DNA of 64,000 nucleotides, taken from positions 1 to 64,000 of IMG/VR virus record IMGVR_UViG_3300023097_000002, one strand, 5' to 3'. The translations under genes and the position numbers were made by a program. Positions 50,050-57,849 of the stretch are shown piece after piece. The DNA is from a virus. How positions within the stretch are numbered: position 1 is the first letter of the stretch; each line of letters opens with the position of its first letter. The notes under the pieces are model-generated. The model did no database searches. It saw nothing but the letters and a program-made list of their open reading frames with translations, and was not told the origin of the DNA.

Positions 50050-50745
50050 GTGAATGTTCTGCTGAAAGGTGTCGTGGGCTCCACGGCCTACGGCTTGAAC
50101 CACGAGAATTCCGATGTGGACTACATGGGGGTTTTCGCGGCGCCGACGAGTGAAGTTCTCGGGCTGGACGACGTGAAGGAATCGGTGGTGTCCAAGGACC
50201 CTGACACCACCTTCCACGAGGCGAAGAAGTTCGTCACCCTCTGCCTCAACGGAAACCCCTCGGTCTCTGAGCTGCTGTGGCTGGGTCAGTACGAGCAGAT
50301 GAGCGACCTGGGGGCGATGCTGGTGAACCTGCGTCACTCCTTCCTCTCGAAGGCCCGGGTGCGCGACGCCTACCTTGGGTACGCGACCAGCCAGTTCACC
50401 CGGCTGAAAGATCGAGGCGACGGGTCTTTTTCGGCCGACACGCGCAAGCGCACCGAAAAGCACGCCCGCCACCTGGTTCGACTCGTCGAACAGGGCTTCC
50501 ACCTGTACATCACGGGCGAGCTGGTCGTCGACCTGCGCAGCAACGCGAGCGAGATCAGCCCTGAGCGCGTCTTCGAACTGGGGCAGGCCATTGCCCAGGA
50601 TCCCGCTCGGGGAGAGAAGTACATGCGGCTGGCCGGGGCCCGGTTCGACCAGGCGAAAAGTCCGCTGCCAGAAAAGCCCAGCCGCAAGGTCGTCGAGAGC
50701 TGGCTGATCAAGGTCAGGCGTTCCGACTGGGGGATGAACGGATGA
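50050..50745 (+). CDS. RlaP-type nucleotidyltransferase
   Basis: 231 residues from GTG 50050 after GAAAGAGAGAAG. GVVGSTAYGLNHENSDVDYMGVF at the start holds the G-S-x-A-Y and S-D-x-D-x-x-G pattern of the pol-beta-like RlaP family, with Asp residues for two metals. A helical C-terminus follows. RlaP relatives accompany RNA-repair ligases, but no ligase is nearby. It may modify tRNA or nucleotides, or act against host defence; this is the only enzyme clearly named in the block. Confidence 0.8.
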   Translation: MNVLLKGVVGSTAYGLNHENSDVDYMGVFAAPTSEVLGLDDVKESVVSKDPDTTFHEAKKFVTLCLNGNPSVSELLWLGQYEQMSDLGAMLVNLRHSFLSKARVRDAYLGYATSQFTRLKDRGDGSFSADTRKRTEKHARHLVRLVEQGFHLYITGELVVDLRSNASEISPERVFELGQAIAQDPARGEKYMRLAGARFDQAKSPLPEKPSRKVVESWLIKVRRSDWGMNG

Positions 50746-51086
50746 TCATCCCTTCACGCACCCGCTGGGAGTTCCGGCTTTCCGACGACGGCTACCGGAT
50801 GGCCTTCTGGGATCCGGGCAACGAGCCGTGGTTCATGCCCGTGGCCAACATGCAGGGCAGGTTCTACGGCCCGGTCGAGCTGGACACCATGAAGGACCAC
50901 AACGGCCGGAAGATCGACTGGGTTCGCTTCCTGCCCACGGACCGGGCGGCTCGCGAGGTTCTTCAGGTGGTGGCCGAATGGGCGGAAGGCGAGCCCGCAG
51001 ACAGTGAGGCTGTCGGCCGTCTGGCTTTCCAGCTCGGCCGCAAGGGCTACCGGATCCCGGAGCCCGGAGAGGAGGACGATGAGTGA
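50742..51086 (+). CDS. Hypothetical protein
   Basis: 114 residues, ATG overlapping the RlaP stop. Trp/Phe-rich beta start (TRWEFRLSDDGYRMAFW), then a helical end with VGRLAFQLGRKGY. Coupled to the nucleotidyltransferase. Function unknown. Confidence 0.6.
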   Translation: MIIPSRTRWEFRLSDDGYRMAFWDPGNEPWFMPVANMQGRFYGPVELDTMKDHNGRKIDWVRFLPTDRAAREVLQVVAEWAEGEPADSEAVGRLAFQLGRKGYRIPEPGEEDDE

Positions 51087-51330
51087 CGAACGCGTTCGCG
51101 CCCTGGAGATCGGTCTGCGTCAGCTCCGCGTGGCCAGCGCCCTGCTGATCGACGAGTACGAGCGGATGCAGCGCACCGGTCAGTTCGAGAATCCGCAGCT
51201 CGCCGCTGCGGCGCTGCACGAGGTGGATCGGATGGTCACCTTTCTCGCAGTGGCCGGTCTGGACAAGGTCAGGTACGACGGCAGCCACGTGAACGAGCTG
51301 CTGCGCCGTGGCAAGGAGGAAGAATCGTGA
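51079..51330 (+). CDS. Small helical protein
   Basis: 83 residues, ATG overlap start after GGAGAGGAGG. Long amphipathic helices (RVRALEIGLRQLRVASALLI). No motif. Function unknown. Confidence 0.6.
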   Translation: MSDERVRALEIGLRQLRVASALLIDEYERMQRTGQFENPQLAAAALHEVDRMVTFLAVAGLDKVRYDGSHVNELLRRGKEEES

Positions 51331-51701
51331 GCGAGGACAAGACGGCCGCCGACGAGGACACGATCAGCGTGCCCCTCCCGGAGGCCGAGCAGGAGACCGA
51401 GCCCGAGCAGGTGAGTGACGCCGAGCGCCTGGAGAAGCTGGCGGTCGATCTCGGTGACGTGCGTTCCGCGATGGAGTCGGTGGGCCGGGCCCTGGCGGTT
51501 CTGTCGACCGAGTTCGAGCGGCTGAGCACGCTCGTGATCGGCGAGGAGGACACCATCATCCACGCCTGCCCGCCCAGCGGTTCCGGGCTGATGCCCTGCT
51601 GCGGCCGGAGCCCGATCGACGTACCGCTCACGGAGCGCATCTCCATGGACGGTACGGCCGTTACGTGTGCCGGGGTCCAGAAGGCTCTCCCGCCAAGCTG
51701 A
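51327..51701 (+). CDS. Hypothetical acidic protein
   Basis: 124 residues, GTG overlap start. Very acidic first 40 residues, then a heptad helix (LEKLAVDLGDVRSAMESVG) and a C-terminus with three Cys. Function unknown. Confidence 0.6.
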   Translation: MSEDKTAADEDTISVPLPEAEQETEPEQVSDAERLEKLAVDLGDVRSAMESVGRALAVLSTEFERLSTLVIGEEDTIIHACPPSGSGLMPCCGRSPIDVPLTERISMDGTAVTCAGVQKALPPS

Positions 51702-51715
51702 AGGAGGTGAGCTGC

Positions 51716-52123
51716 ATGGCCAGTCACCAGACGAACGCGCTCAGGGATTTCTCCGCGTCGCTCGGCTGTGTCGCGGTAAGCGTCCTGTTCGTGGTGGCTG
51801 GCCTGTGGCCGCTCTCCCTCATCTCCTTGTACGTCGCGGCACTCCTTCTGTGGAGCGGATGGCGACAGAAGGCGAAGGCGGAACGCCGCGAGGCGGAGAT
51901 CGAATGGTGGGCCCGAGCGAAGAAGGGGATCGAGCAGGATCCACTGAATCCCTGCTGCCTCCAGTTCGACGACACCGGCCATTTGCACGACGAGACGGTT
52001 TGCACTCGGTACCGATATCGGCGACCCAGGCAGATCACGCGCGAAGAGCGCATTGAGATCGATCGGGAGTGGCAGCAGATCATTTCACGTCTGCACGATC
52101 CCGAATACGGAGAAGAGGCGTGA
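51716..52123 (+). CDS. Small membrane protein
   Basis: 135 residues, ATG after GAAGGAGGTGAGC. Two hydrophobic helices at about 16-31 and 33-46 form a hairpin, then a basic, helical cytoplasmic part with a CC pair near 81. No family recognised. The only membrane protein in this block. Confidence 0.62.
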   Translation: MASHQTNALRDFSASLGCVAVSVLFVVAGLWPLSLISLYVAALLLWSGWRQKAKAERREAEIEWWARAKKGIEQDPLNPCCLQFDDTGHLHDETVCTRYRYRRPRQITREERIEIDREWQQIISRLHDPEYGEEA

Positions 52124-52755
52124 TGCTGGAAGACCTGAACACGGTGCATGACCTGACGGGGCGGATCGAGAGACTGCGCGCCGGAGAGGACCGCAGCGAA
52201 CCCGCCGAGGGGGTCCGGCTCAGCCCCGGCCAGTGGTGGCACCGCCTCCTGGAGCTGGAGCCGCAGGATCGCCTGACCCGCCTGGAAGAGCTGCTGAAGT
52301 GCGTCGACAAGGGCCTCGCCTGCGAAGCCCACATGCACGAGGAGAACCTGGAAGACCTCCGGCAGCACGCCGTTCTGGTGTCGCACCGGAGCCAGCAGTG
52401 GCAGACGGCCCGGCGGCTGCTCAGCATCTACGTTCAGACGCTCCGTAAGGACGCGGAAGGGGAAACCACCAGGGGCCACGTGGCCGACAAGCTGGAGCTG
52501 TTCCTGACGTCGGGCGAGGAGAAGGTGGACAGCCGGTGCCGCCGGGTTCTCTGCGGTCACACCTGGACGGAGGCGGGCCGGACCTTCGAATGCGCTGAGC
52601 CGGTCGGACCCGACGGCGGTCACTTCGGCGAGCACTACGCGTACGTGCGTGAGGGATCGGCGGCCGATGAAGAGCTGCGGATGCAGTACCTGGAGGAGGA
52701 GAACCGTGAGCTTCGTGCCCGTCTGGGTCTCCCGCCGAACCCCGCCAGGACATGA
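52123..52755 (+). CDS. Hypothetical protein with C-terminal coiled coil
   Basis: 210 residues, ATG overlap start. Helical N-terminal half, then Cys/His residues at about 140-170 (CRRVLCGHTW, FECAEPVG, HFGEHY) of zinc-binding type, and a heptad helix at the end (EELRMQYLEEENRELRARLG). Function unknown. Confidence 0.62.
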   Translation: MLEDLNTVHDLTGRIERLRAGEDRSEPAEGVRLSPGQWWHRLLELEPQDRLTRLEELLKCVDKGLACEAHMHEENLEDLRQHAVLVSHRSQQWQTARRLLSIYVQTLRKDAEGETTRGHVADKLELFLTSGEEKVDSRCRRVLCGHTWTEAGRTFECAEPVGPDGGHFGEHYAYVREGSAADEELRMQYLEEENRELRARLGLPPNPART

Positions 52756-52879
52756 ACCCGCGCTGGACCGCCTGACCGAGCTGTGGTGGGCGGTGTTCCG
52801 CTGGCCGGAGAGCGAGAGGGAAGCGGCCCGGCGTGACGTCAACCAGCAGCAGCGCGAGAGGGAAGCGCGCGATGGGTGA
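52706..52879 (+). CDS. Small hypothetical protein
   Basis: 57 residues from GTG 52706 with GGAGGAGGAG directly before it, inside the end of the previous gene. Trp-rich helix (LTELWWAVFRWPESERE) and a Gln/Arg-rich end. No motif. Confidence 0.55.
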   Translation: MSFVPVWVSRRTPPGHEPALDRLTELWWAVFRWPESEREAARRDVNQQQREREARDG

Positions 52880-52997
52880 ACACGCCGCACCCCGGACGTA
52901 CGGAGTGCGCTCCGCATGGATGAAGCTGATGCGCTGCTTGCGGTGGCGTACGGCGAAAGAGCTTTCAGAGAGGTGGGGCGGCTGGCGCCGCCCCTGA
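52872..52997 (+). CDS. Small basic Trp/Arg-rich peptide
   Basis: 41 residues from an ATG overlapping the previous TGA (GATGGGTGA). Codons mostly end in G or C, unlike the other open frame here from 52916, so this frame is preferred. Sequence is basic (MRCLRWRTAKELSERWGG). Function unknown. Confidence 0.5.
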   Translation: MGEHAAPRTYGVRSAWMKLMRCLRWRTAKELSERWGGWRRP

Positions 52998-53008
52998 GAA
53001 GGGAAGAC

Positions 53009-53218
53009 GTGGAGAGCTTTACGGCGCAAGGGCGCTGGAACGAGCAGGGCAAGAAGTGGGTCGTCTCGGTGGACAACCCGCCGCACTTCGGGGCGGCAAC
53101 CGCAGAGGGGCACAGCAGGACCGAGGCGAAGGACGGAATCACCGACCTGCTCGCCATGCTGCTGGGCCACCGCAACTTCAACGTGCAGGTGTCGTTCGAG
53201 GAGGAGCTTCGTGGCTGA
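53009..53218 (+). CDS. HicB-like small protein
   Basis: 69 residues from GTG 53009, which follows GAAGGGAAGAC. The start is placed here because upstream codons in this frame have low GC at third positions. GKKWVVSVDNPPHFGAATAE, then SRTEAKDGITDLLAMLLG resembles the partial RNase H-like HicB fold. No HicA partner is visible. Tentative. Confidence 0.5.
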   Translation: MESFTAQGRWNEQGKKWVVSVDNPPHFGAATAEGHSRTEAKDGITDLLAMLLGHRNFNVQVSFEEELRG

Positions 53219-53639
53219 CGTCAGAGATCCCGAGAGGGATCAGCCCGCACCCAAGCCGGGCAAGCTGCCGGTCCAGGAGATCATGATCCTGGCGATCCAG
53301 GAGCGCCGCGCCTACGGCAAGAGGAAGTACGGCCGGATCCTGGAGACCGACAATGGCCGCGACGCCCTGAAGGACGCCTGGGAAGAAGCTCTCGACCTGT
53401 TCACGTACCTCACCCAGGCCCGCCTGGAGCGCGGGGATCACATCGAGGGCATGGAGAATCTGGCCGGATCACCTGAGCTGGAGTTCGATCCCGACCAGGG
53501 TCTGGCCGATCAGCGCGTCGCTTCCGAGGCGAGGGCCCTGATCCCGGAGAGCTGCGCCCTGTGCAGGCATGAGCCCCACGTTCCGGGCCGCTGCCGGTTC
53601 CGGCCGCCTGGCCGACTGGCGTGCACCTGCGGACTGTGA
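53211..53639 (+). CDS. MazG-like nucleotide pyrophosphohydrolase-like protein
   Basis: 142 residues, GTG overlap start. RRAYGKRKYGRILE near 32-45 and GRDALKDAWEEALDLFTYLTQA near 49-70 follow the E-E-x-x-D helix pattern of the MazG superfamily, as in many actinophages. The C-terminus has CALCRHEPH and CTCGL, possible zinc ligands. It could clear unusual or excess dNTPs. Last gene of the + strand block. Confidence 0.6.
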   Translation: MADVRDPERDQPAPKPGKLPVQEIMILAIQERRAYGKRKYGRILETDNGRDALKDAWEEALDLFTYLTQARLERGDHIEGMENLAGSPELEFDPDQGLADQRVASEARALIPESCALCRHEPHVPGRCRFRPPGRLACTCGL

Positions 53640-53644
53640 GCATG

Positions 53645-53683
53645 CCGAAGGCCCGACCTGTAGGAACAAGGCCGGGCCTTCGG
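53645..53683. terminator. Terminator between convergent genes
   Basis: CCGAAGGCCCG and CGGGCCTTCGG form a perfect 11-bp stem between the + strand stop at 53639 and the - strand stop at 53695. Confidence 0.8.
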
Positions 53684-53694
53684 TGTCTTCCGGG

Positions 53695-54510
53695 TCAGGC
53701 GGTGAACGGAACCGTCACGGCCTGGCTGCCGCCACGGGTGGCGTTGTCGTCGTCGGTGACCACGAGGGTGTAGTCGCCCGGCGCCGCGTAGGCGTGGGTG
53801 ACCGGCGTGCCGTCGCCCGGGTTGGCCAGGACGCCGCTGCCGTCACCCGGATCCACGGAGACCGAACCCTCGCCCTTGTTGTCGACGGTGACGGTGACCG
53901 TCATGCGCGAGGCGTCGGTGGTGTCCTCGGTGACGGTGAGCGCCAGCGGGTCGGGCTGCGGGTCCTGCTCCGGCACGGCCGGACCGGCGTTGATCTGGAC
54001 GGTCGCGGTACCGGCGGGCACCACGTCCACGGCCAGGGTCGCCTCCAGCGGCGGCTCGACATCGGTGACGCGCACGGTCAGTACGGTGCTGCCGGGGGCG
54101 CCGGAGATGACCCAGCCCTTCTGGTCGTCGCCCGCGTCGAGCTGGACGGTCGCCACGGTCTCGTCGGCCACCGACCACTCCACGGTGGCGTCGGTCGGGT
54201 AGCCCGCCGCGTCCCGGGTGTCGATCGCGACGCTGAACTTCTCGCCAGTGTTGATCTGCACGGTTTCTCCCTCTTCGGCAGTGTGCTTCGGCCAGGTCAC
54301 GTCGGAGTCTTCGCCGACCGCTGGGCCGACTCTGAGGATGAGCCGGGTTACGCCAACGAGCCAGCCGTAGAAGCGGTTCGCCCTCTCCAGCATCACCTGC
54401 GTCGCCGCGTCGGTGTACTCACCCGGCTCTGGCAGGGTGGTGGCGAAGGTGCCCGCCGCTTCCCGGAGAGCTGCGATCCTGAGATCCCGCGTCTCGTCGG
54501 GTGTTGCCAC
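53695..54510 (-). CDS. Ig/PKD-domain virion decoration protein
   Basis: 271 residues; GTG 54510 is chosen because AAGGAG lies five bases before it. Helical first 70 residues (RDLRIAALREAAGTFATTLP). Then a Big_2-like Ig domain (VEWSVADETVATVQL, VLTVRVTD) near 125-180, and a PKD-like domain (VSVDPGDGSG, GTPVTHAYAAPGDYTLVV) near 220-265. Surface Ig-like domains are common on phage capsids and tails. The position after the capsid gene suggests head decoration. Confidence 0.72.
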   Translation of the reverse strand: MATPDETRDLRIAALREAAGTFATTLPEPGEYTDAATQVMLERANRFYGWLVGVTRLILRVGPAVGEDSDVTWPKHTAEEGETVQINTGEKFSVAIDTRDAAGYPTDATVEWSVADETVATVQLDAGDDQKGWVISGAPGSTVLTVRVTDVEPPLEATLAVDVVPAGTATVQINAGPAVPEQDPQPDPLALTVTEDTTDASRMTVTVTVDNKGEGSVSVDPGDGSGVLANPGDGTPVTHAYAAPGDYTLVVTDDDNATRGGSQAVTVPFTA

Positions 54511-54516
54511 GGTCAC

Positions 54517-54885
54517 TCCTTGTCTCTCAGGAGGAGCGTACGGCATCTCGGACCAACGGCAGAAAAATGGCCCAGAAAATCCGGAAGCCCCCACCTTGCG
54601 GCGGGGGCTCTTCGGAAAGGAGAAGAAACGTGGCCGTGACGGAGTCCTGGGGACTCGCACAAGGACGGTTCCTTCTTGGGCGGGGAGGGTGAGTCCTCGC
54701 CACACCCATAAGATACCCGAGGTGGGGGGCTTTACGCCAGTTCCTGCTGGCCTCGTCGTGCAATTGCACGCGAAGAGGGCCCCCCAGTCGCACATGGGGG
54801 GCCCTCTTGCTGCCCGGCAGGAACGGGGACCGGGCAGGGGCGGTCGGGATCAATCCCGGGTCACCCGCCGCCCGGCTTCATCGGT
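54517..54885. other. Non-coding gap between capsid and Ig-protein genes
   Basis: It holds the hairpin AGCCCCC/GGGGGCT (54587-54609), the capsid terminator at 54773-54808 and a possible 20-codon + strand frame at 54630. A promoter for the Ig-protein gene is expected here but none is clear. Confidence 0.5.
54773..54808 (-). terminator. Terminator after the major capsid gene
   Basis: AAGAGGGCCCCCCA and TGGGGGGCCCTCTT form a perfect 14-bp stem with an 8-base loop. Confidence 0.8.
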
Positions 54886-56199
54886 TCAGGAACCCGAGGG
54901 ACCCGAGACCGAACCGCCGCCGATGGAGGCCATGGACAGCGCCGCCTCTTCGCCCGTACCCAGCGAGACCGCCACCGCCGAGGCGTCGATACCGGCAGCG
55001 CCGATGATCGAGCGGACCCGGTACTGGATGTCGTCGTGGGAGAACGAGCCCTCGAAGGCGTTGATCTCGCCACCGCCGAGCGCACGGCCCGTGTCGCCCA
55101 TCACGCGGACCTCGGGGGTCTCGTGACCGCGCAGGAACGCGGTGACGATGGCCGGGCCGCGCTCCGTCTGGCCACCGGCCGGAACCAGGTACCAGGTCGA
55201 AGCGGCGTTCGCCGAGGTGTCGATGAGCGGCAGCCACGGGGACTCCACGACCGTGAAGCGGCCCGCGACCGGCGAGGAGACGTTCTGGCGCATCTCCGTG
55301 CCGTCGGGAAGCTGGCGCACCCGCAGGTACGTGGTTCCCTGGGCGATCTCCTGCGCCGTGAGCGCGAGAGACGGCGGAACGAGGAGCACGAAGTTCTGCA
55401 CCCGGACCTGGCGGCCGTTGACCTGCCGCATCCCGATGTAGTTGATCGCGTGCTCCAGCGCGTCGAGCGTCAGCGGCGGGTTGCCCGGCACGTAGTTGCC
55501 CGCCGGGGCCTGACCGCCGAAGTCCTCGGTCGTGTTGAAGAAGTCCGCGTTCGGGCCCGTTGCCGTGGCCAGAACACCGGTCGTCAGCACGTCCTCGGTG
55601 TCGCGCGCCCACCGTGCCATCTCGGTGGGGAGCTGCTGGAGAACCCGCAGCTCGTCGTTCATGAACGCTTCCCACGAGAAGGGGAAACGCGCACCGTACT
55701 TGTTGACGAAGTAGTCCGTGCCCTCGGTCGTGAGGTTGAAGGTCGGGTACTCCGTCAGCTCCGGGATGCGCGGCAGGGCCCGGACGTGGCGCTCGGCGCC
55801 GCCGTTGTAGTCGGTCGTCTGCGACTGACCGGCCACGGTGTCCCAGCGGACCATGCGGGCCGGACGGAAGTCCGGAACCGTGGTGCGCACCGAGAAGGTC
55901 GGCCACTGCTGCGGAAGATCCGCATACTGGCCGAGCATGCTCGCCTGCGAGATCGACTGGAACAGCAGCGGGAAGTCGCCACTGGAGACGGCCTCGCGCA
56001 GGCGGCCCATTGCGACCGGGGAGCCGAACTCCGCCTCACGCTTGAGGCGCAGGAACTCGACGGCCTTGTTGAGCTTCAGCAGGCGGGAGTCCGCCGACTC
56101 GCGGATGGCGACCCGACGCTTGTTGTGGGCCTCGGCGATGCGCTCGAACTCGGGGTTCGTGGTCGCCTTGATTCCGTCGAGGAAGGTGATCGCGCTCAT
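54886..56199 (-). CDS. Major capsid protein
   Basis: 437 residues, ATG after GAGAGGAGG. A helical N-arm (IAEAHNKRRVAIRESADS), the E-loop-like GGAERHVRALPRIPELTEYP region near 133-152, and FPFSWEAFMNDELRVLQQLP near 171-190 fit an HK97-fold capsid protein of the actinophage type. Order protease, decoration, capsid supports it. Ends at a strong terminator, so it is made at high level. Confidence 0.88.
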   Translation of the reverse strand: MSAITFLDGIKATTNPEFERIAEAHNKRRVAIRESADSRLLKLNKAVEFLRLKREAEFGSPVAMGRLREAVSSGDFPLLFQSISQASMLGQYADLPQQWPTFSVRTTVPDFRPARMVRWDTVAGQSQTTDYNGGAERHVRALPRIPELTEYPTFNLTTEGTDYFVNKYGARFPFSWEAFMNDELRVLQQLPTEMARWARDTEDVLTTGVLATATGPNADFFNTTEDFGGQAPAGNYVPGNPPLTLDALEHAINYIGMRQVNGRQVRVQNFVLLVPPSLALTAQEIAQGTTYLRVRQLPDGTEMRQNVSSPVAGRFTVVESPWLPLIDTSANAASTWYLVPAGGQTERGPAIVTAFLRGHETPEVRVMGDTGRALGGGEINAFEGSFSHDDIQYRVRSIIGAAGIDASAVAVSLGTGEEAALSMASIGGGSVSGPSGS

Positions 56200-56216
56200 G
56201 TCTCAGATTCCTCCTC

Positions 56217-56705
56217 TCAGGAACCGGTGGCCAGCTTGTCGGCCACTGCGTTGGCGTCGCCCGGCGTGGGCTGGACGACTCGGACGATCGGAACTCCGGC
56301 CGTGGTCTGGCCGACGATGACGCCGAACCACCCGTCGGCCTCGGAGTTCGCAACCAGCGTGGCGCGCGTCGAACCGGCGGCGACGTTGATGCCGACCGGC
56401 GTACCCGAACCCATCTCCTCCGCATCCCAGCCGGTGACCGGGAAGGCGAAGGCACCGGTGAGGGCGATGGACGCCCAGCCCGGCTCCAGCGAGTTCGCGG
56501 TGTTGCGCGCGATGGAGACCGTGGTCATGCCGGTCGTGTAGGAAACCGGCTTGCCGCCGACCTCCTGCGCGAAGCCGACGATCGAACCGATCTTGACCGG
56601 GTCCCCGTTGATCGTGGGGTCGTCGTTGACCGCCGGGTCACTTCCCCGGAGCGGCAGCGGAAGGGAGATCCAGTCCGCGTACTTGAAGATCTCGTTCGTG
56701 GCCAT
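56217..56705 (-). CDS. Head decoration/stabilisation protein (DUF2190-like)
   Basis: 162 residues. FVG-type GFAQEVGGKPVSYTTG near 45 and the beta-rich WASIALTGAFAFPVTG and TRATLVANSEADGWFGVIV regions resemble small capsid-stabilising proteins with an SH3-like barrel. Lies between protease-scaffold and capsid genes; starts with TGATG overlap. Confidence 0.72.
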   Translation of the reverse strand: MATNEIFKYADWISLPLPLRGSDPAVNDDPTINGDPVKIGSIVGFAQEVGGKPVSYTTGMTTVSIARNTANSLEPGWASIALTGAFAFPVTGWDAEEMGSGTPVGINVAAGSTRATLVANSEADGWFGVIVGQTTAGVPIVRVVQPTPGDANAVADKLATGS

Positions 56706-57781
56706 CAGTAGGCACCCCCGCCCAGCAGGCTTCGGATCTCGGCGAGATCGCTGTCGCCCGCAGAGGAGAAGGTCGTCGAGGACTCGGTCAGACCGAGACC
56801 CGACGGCTCGCGGCCCTCGTTGAGTGCGCCGCGCTCGGTCTCCCGGCGGAGCTGCTTCAGGTACTCGCGCTCGTGGGTGATCGACTCGTGCAGGTCCTGG
56901 TCCGGACGGTAGGACTGCGCGATGCGGATCATGGAGGGAAGCGGCAGCTTCGCCTCCAGGAGTTCGGTGAGAACGTCACCGGTCGTCTTGCTCTCCTTGA
57001 GCGCCTTGTCGGCGGTCTCGGCGCGGTCACGCAGGAACGTGATCGCTTCCTGGAGCTTGGCGTTCTCGGCTGCCTGCTTCTCGGACTGGCGGCGCGACTC
57101 CTGGATCTGCGAAGCCATGCGCGCCACGTCGACGGAAAGCTGCTCGACGCGGTCGGAGAGAGTGTCCTTGAGGGCTGCCACCTCGCTGAGGAGGGCGCCC
57201 GTTCCGATGGTGGACGGAATCGCGGTTGCGGCCTGAGTGGCGGCACTCGCGGTCTGCTCGGCCGGAGGGGACTCCGGCGTGGCCGACTCGGTCATGGTGA
57301 CGAGCCTTCCTCCCGCTCCAGCGCGGGTGACGAGGTCAACAGAGAGACCTTGCTGAATGCTGCGCACAATACGCTGCCCAGCGGTCTCCTCGATCTGGCC
57401 TGCTGCACGGATCGAGAGACCGATCACGCTGTGCAGCTCCTTGGCGATCGGCTTGGCCTTCTCCGTGAACTGGATTCGGGAGAAGAGCCCGCGCCCCTCC
57501 GGTGTCTCTTCGAAGGTTGCGTCGTCGAGAAGGTACCCGGCGATTTTCAGGACGCTGCGTTCGGGCAGGTCCATCTCTTCCGACTCGGAAGGATGGTCGA
57601 AGTAGATGTGAGTCCCGGCAGGAAAGGCGCGAGCGCCATCCCGCTTGAGTACTTCGGCGGGGTAGTACCCGCTGGAGCCCTGCACGTCGGCAGCGATGAG
57701 GAGTGCTCGCCAGATGCCCTTCTCCGGCGACTGGGCGTCCTCGGAGAGGATCGCGGTTTCCCGCAGTGTTTCCGTGGACAT
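56705..57781 (-). CDS. Prohead protease fused to scaffold
   Basis: 358 residues; ATG 57781 preferred for its ribosome site over one four codons earlier. The protease half (1-150) has HIYFDHPSE near 57 (His), GLSIRAAG near 120 (Ser) and VDLVTRAGAGG near 147, the herpes/HK97-type serine protease pattern. The second half is a long coiled coil (about 185-270), typical of internal scaffolds, and is probably removed during maturation. Confidence 0.85.
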   Translation of the reverse strand: MSTETLRETAILSEDAQSPEKGIWRALLIAADVQGSSGYYPAEVLKRDGARAFPAGTHIYFDHPSESEEMDLPERSVLKIAGYLLDDATFEETPEGRGLFSRIQFTEKAKPIAKELHSVIGLSIRAAGQIEETAGQRIVRSIQQGLSVDLVTRAGAGGRLVTMTESATPESPPAEQTASAATQAATAIPSTIGTGALLSEVAALKDTLSDRVEQLSVDVARMASQIQESRRQSEKQAAENAKLQEAITFLRDRAETADKALKESKTTGDVLTELLEAKLPLPSMIRIAQSYRPDQDLHESITHEREYLKQLRRETERGALNEGREPSGLGLTESSTTFSSAGDSDLAEIRSLLGGGAY

Positions 57782-57849
57782 GAGCCCCCTCACTGATCAT
57801 CGACGAGCACAGCGTAATAGCATCCGAGGCCAAAAGTCTCGGCAGGATG

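Noticed and set aside
52916-53008. ATG 52916 as start of the HicB-like gene
   Set aside because: Codons in this stretch have low GC at third positions, while the overlapping frame 52872-52997 has normal codon use; GTG 53009 has a better ribosome site.
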